Program-made: the position numbers and the translations under genes
Shown here: positions 5,688-6,965 of the stretch, one piece after another
Numbering within the stretch: position 1 is the first letter of the stretch
How the letters are laid out: the number at the start of each line of letters is the position of its first letter
Notes under the pieces: model-generated
Databases searched by the model: none
What the model saw: the letters and a program-made list of their open reading frames with translations, nothing else
Told to the model about the DNA's origin: nothing
DNA from: Fidelibacterota bacterium TCS55
GTDB lineage: Bacteria; Fidelibacterota; Marinisomatia; Marinisomatales; TCS55
NCBI GenBank assembly: GCA_905182385.1
Contig: CAJJBS010000092.1
Coordinates: 1-6,965, forward strand
DNA: 6,965 bases
Direction: 5' to 3'

Positions 5688-6702
5688 TCTCCGATTGAGA
5701 TTCTTCAAGGCCCATAAAGGATTTGACTTTAGTTACTACTTCTTTTCTCATATCATCATTATCAGATAAATATTGTTTTGAATTTTCTCTTCCTTGTCCA
5801 ATTTTTAAATCTCCATATGAGAACCAAGAACCCATTTTCTCAATGATATTTCCTTGTAGTGCTAAATCTAAGATATCACCTTCATAAGATATGCCTTGAT
5901 TATACATTATATCGAACTCAGTTTGTTTAAAAGGTGCTGCAACTTTATTTTTCACAACTTTAACACGTGTACGATTACCAATAGCATCTTGACCATCTTT
6001 GATTGTAGCTATTCGACGGATATCCATACGAACAGATGTATAAAACTTTAAAGCTCTACCTCCAGGCGTTGTTTCAGGATTGCCAAACATAACTCCAATT
6101 TTCTCACGGATTTGATTAATAAAAATAACAGCAGTATTCGAGCGACTAACTGTACCAGTCAATTTTCTTAATGCTTGAGACATAAGACGTGCTTGAAGAC
6201 CCATATGTGAATCGCCCATTTCGCCTTCGAGCTCAGCTCTTGGTACAAGAGCTGCGACGGAATCAATAACAATAACATCTAAAGCGCTACTACGTACTAA
6301 CGTTTCCGTAATCTCAAGTGCTTGTTCACCTGTGTCAGGTTGTGAAACAAGCAACTCTTCTATATTAACACCAAGTTTTTTAGAATACTGAGGGTCCATT
6401 GCATGCTCGGCGTCTATAAATGCTGCATATCCACCAGCTTTTTGAGCCTCTGCAACTATATGTAGAGCTAAAGTAGTTTTCCCTGATGATTCAGGTCCAT
6501 AAATCTCTATTATTCTACCACGCGGTATTCCACCAACTCCCAATGCTACATCTAATGACAAACAGCCAGTTGAAATACTATTATCTGACATAACTGGCTG
6601 GTCACCATCCAGTTTCATTATAGAGCCTTTTCCAAATTGACGATCTACTTGAGAGATTGCAAGTTCTAATGCTTTACTTTTTTTATCTTTTGTGGCAGCC
6701 AT
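5674..6702 (-). CDS. recA: recombinase RecA
   Basis: RecA polymerises on single-stranded DNA with ATP, pairs it with homologous duplex, and triggers self-cleavage of LexA-type repressors. The 342-aa protein is of normal length and complete. Walker A is GPESSGKTT (69-77, Lys75), catalytic Glu99 lies in DAEHA, and Walker B is VIVIDSVAAL (143-152, Asp147). The DNA-binding loop L1 is in EGEMGDSHMG (159-168). Gln197 is the ATP-sensing residue, and L2 spans about 198-213 (REKIGVMFGNPETTPGG). The C-terminus ends in a short acidic tail. No intein interrupts it. The start is ATG 6700-6702, with AGGA (6709-6712 on the minus strand) six bases upstream. It follows a probable cinA by 97 bases and overlaps recX by 14 bases. 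A TATACT hexamer about 50 bases upstream may be its own -10 element; no E. coli-type or Bacillus-type LexA site is visible. Confidence 0.99.
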   Translation of the reverse strand: MAATKDKKSKALELAISQVDRQFGKGSIMKLDGDQPVMSDNSISTGCLSLDVALGVGGIPRGRIIEIYGPESSGKTTLALHIVAEAQKAGGYAAFIDAEHAMDPQYSKKLGVNIEELLVSQPDTGEQALEITETLVRSSALDVIVIDSVAALVPRAELEGEMGDSHMGLQARLMSQALRKLTGTVSRSNTAVIFINQIREKIGVMFGNPETTPGGRALKFYTSVRMDIRRIATIKDGQDAIGNRTRVKVVKNKVAAPFKQTEFDIMYNQGISYEGDILDLALQGNIIEKMGSWFSYGDLKIGQGRENSKQYLSDNDDMRKEVVTKVKSFMGLEESQSENDKS

Positions 6703-6749
6703 TTAAATTCCTAAGGTAAATAATTATTAAAAAAACAGATACCTAAAAT

Positions 6750-6755
6750 AGTATA
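6750..6755 (-). promoter_or_regulatory. candidate -10 element for recA
   Basis: TATACT reads on the minus strand here, which would place transcription start near 6743 and give a recA leader of about 40 bases. No good -35 hexamer is found at 16-18 bases. Directly upstream on the same strand lies an inverted repeat, CTTCC/GGAAG (6758-6762 and 6770-6774), which could be an operator covering the promoter. Both claims are low-confidence readings by eye. Confidence 0.32.
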
Positions 6756-6757
6756 TA

Positions 6758-6774
6758 CTTCCGGATTTGGGAAG
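6758..6774. repeat. short inverted repeat upstream of recA
   Basis: CTTCC (6758-6762) and GGAAG (6770-6774) form 5-base arms around a 7-base spacer, in a locally G+C-richer island within an A+T-rich gap. The repeat sits just upstream of the TATACT hexamer on the recA strand. It does not match the E. coli (CTGT-N8-ACAG) or Bacillus (GAAC-N4-GTTC) LexA box. It has no following T-run on either strand, so it is not a good terminator for cinA. Confidence 0.35.
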
Positions 6775-6800
6775 GGTTCACTTTTTATTTGTAAAAAATA

Positions 6801-6965
6801 TTAAATTTTTAAATAATTTCTCAAGATATTTAACGCTGCTTGACTTGTCATAAGTTTATTTGTTTTTCTATTATTAGTAAAGTTAAATTTATGATTATTA
6901 TCAAAAGTTTTAACACCTCTATCTTCAGCTATATATAGTTTGTCATCCTTTATCTTTATAAATTC
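6801..6965 (-). CDS. cinA: 3' end of a probable CinA/PncC-family protein (partial)
   Basis: An open frame enters from the right edge and ends at TAA 6801-6803, giving the last 54 residues of a minus-strand protein. The pattern, a beta strand (KLYIAED) then HKFNFTNNRKTNKLMTSQAALNILRNYL, matches the C-terminus of the CinA domain (PncC). There a strand leads into a phenylalanine-containing F-x-N/D-R-x-x-N segment and a final helix with AL-x-x-L-x-x-x-L. PncC is a nicotinamide-nucleotide amidase that deamidates NMN in pyridine-nucleotide recycling; full CinA proteins add an N-terminal MoCF-like domain. The position immediately upstream of recA strengthens the call, since cinA-recA is a classical gene order. 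The catalytic region is outside the window, so whether this is full CinA or a stand-alone PncC cannot be told. Confidence 0.72.
   Translation of the reverse strand, partial: EFIKIKDDKLYIAEDRGVKTFDNNHKFNFTNNRKTNKLMTSQAALNILRNYLKI

Noticed and set aside
5688..5708. Longer RecX starting at TTG 5708
   Set aside because: ATG at 5687 already precedes the conserved KIVKIKR start of the domain, and the TTG has no better ribosome binding site.

Overview
The window is A+T-rich, gene-dense bacterial chromosome from a streamlined genome. The protein styles (an FCB-type signal peptidase I with a long insert between its catalytic boxes, Lys/Asn/Ile-rich proteins, mixed Shine-Dalgarno and non-Shine-Dalgarno starts) fit a free-living marine lineage such as Candidatus Marinimicrobia (SAR406) or another FCB-group bacterium. 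That placement is an inference by eye, not a phylogeny. No rRNA, tRNA, insertion sequence, CRISPR array or phage gene was seen.

Left block (1-3277, all minus strand). In transcription order it reads rnhB (RNase HII with a long C-terminal extension), lepB (signal peptidase I), an unrecognised secreted protein of 227 aa, an unrecognised acidic coiled-coil-like protein of 116 aa, and the first 13 codons of a further gene that leaves the window at position 1. lepB next to rnhB is part of a widely conserved neighbourhood (rplS-lepB-rnhB-yraN). The rnhB extension looks like a decayed YraN (UPF0102) domain fused to RNase HII, with the nuclease residues replaced.

Middle (3403-4950, plus strand). A single gene for an AGCS-family sodium:alanine/glycine symporter is divergent from rnhB and convergent with recX.

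Right block (5043-6965, minus strand). In transcription order it reads the 3' end of a probable cinA/pncC gene, then recA, then recX. This is the classical cinA-recA-recX order. recX overlaps the end of recA by 14 bases, so no intergenic space is left for a recA terminator. Instead, a textbook intrinsic-terminator structure (A-tract, 10-bp GC-rich core within a 17-bp stem, 5-nt loop, U-rich tail) lies inside codons 25-37 of recX. It probably lets most transcripts end after recA and makes recX, the RecA inhibitor, a read-through product. This embedded attenuator and the RNase HII/pseudo-YraN fusion are the two most interesting signals in the window.
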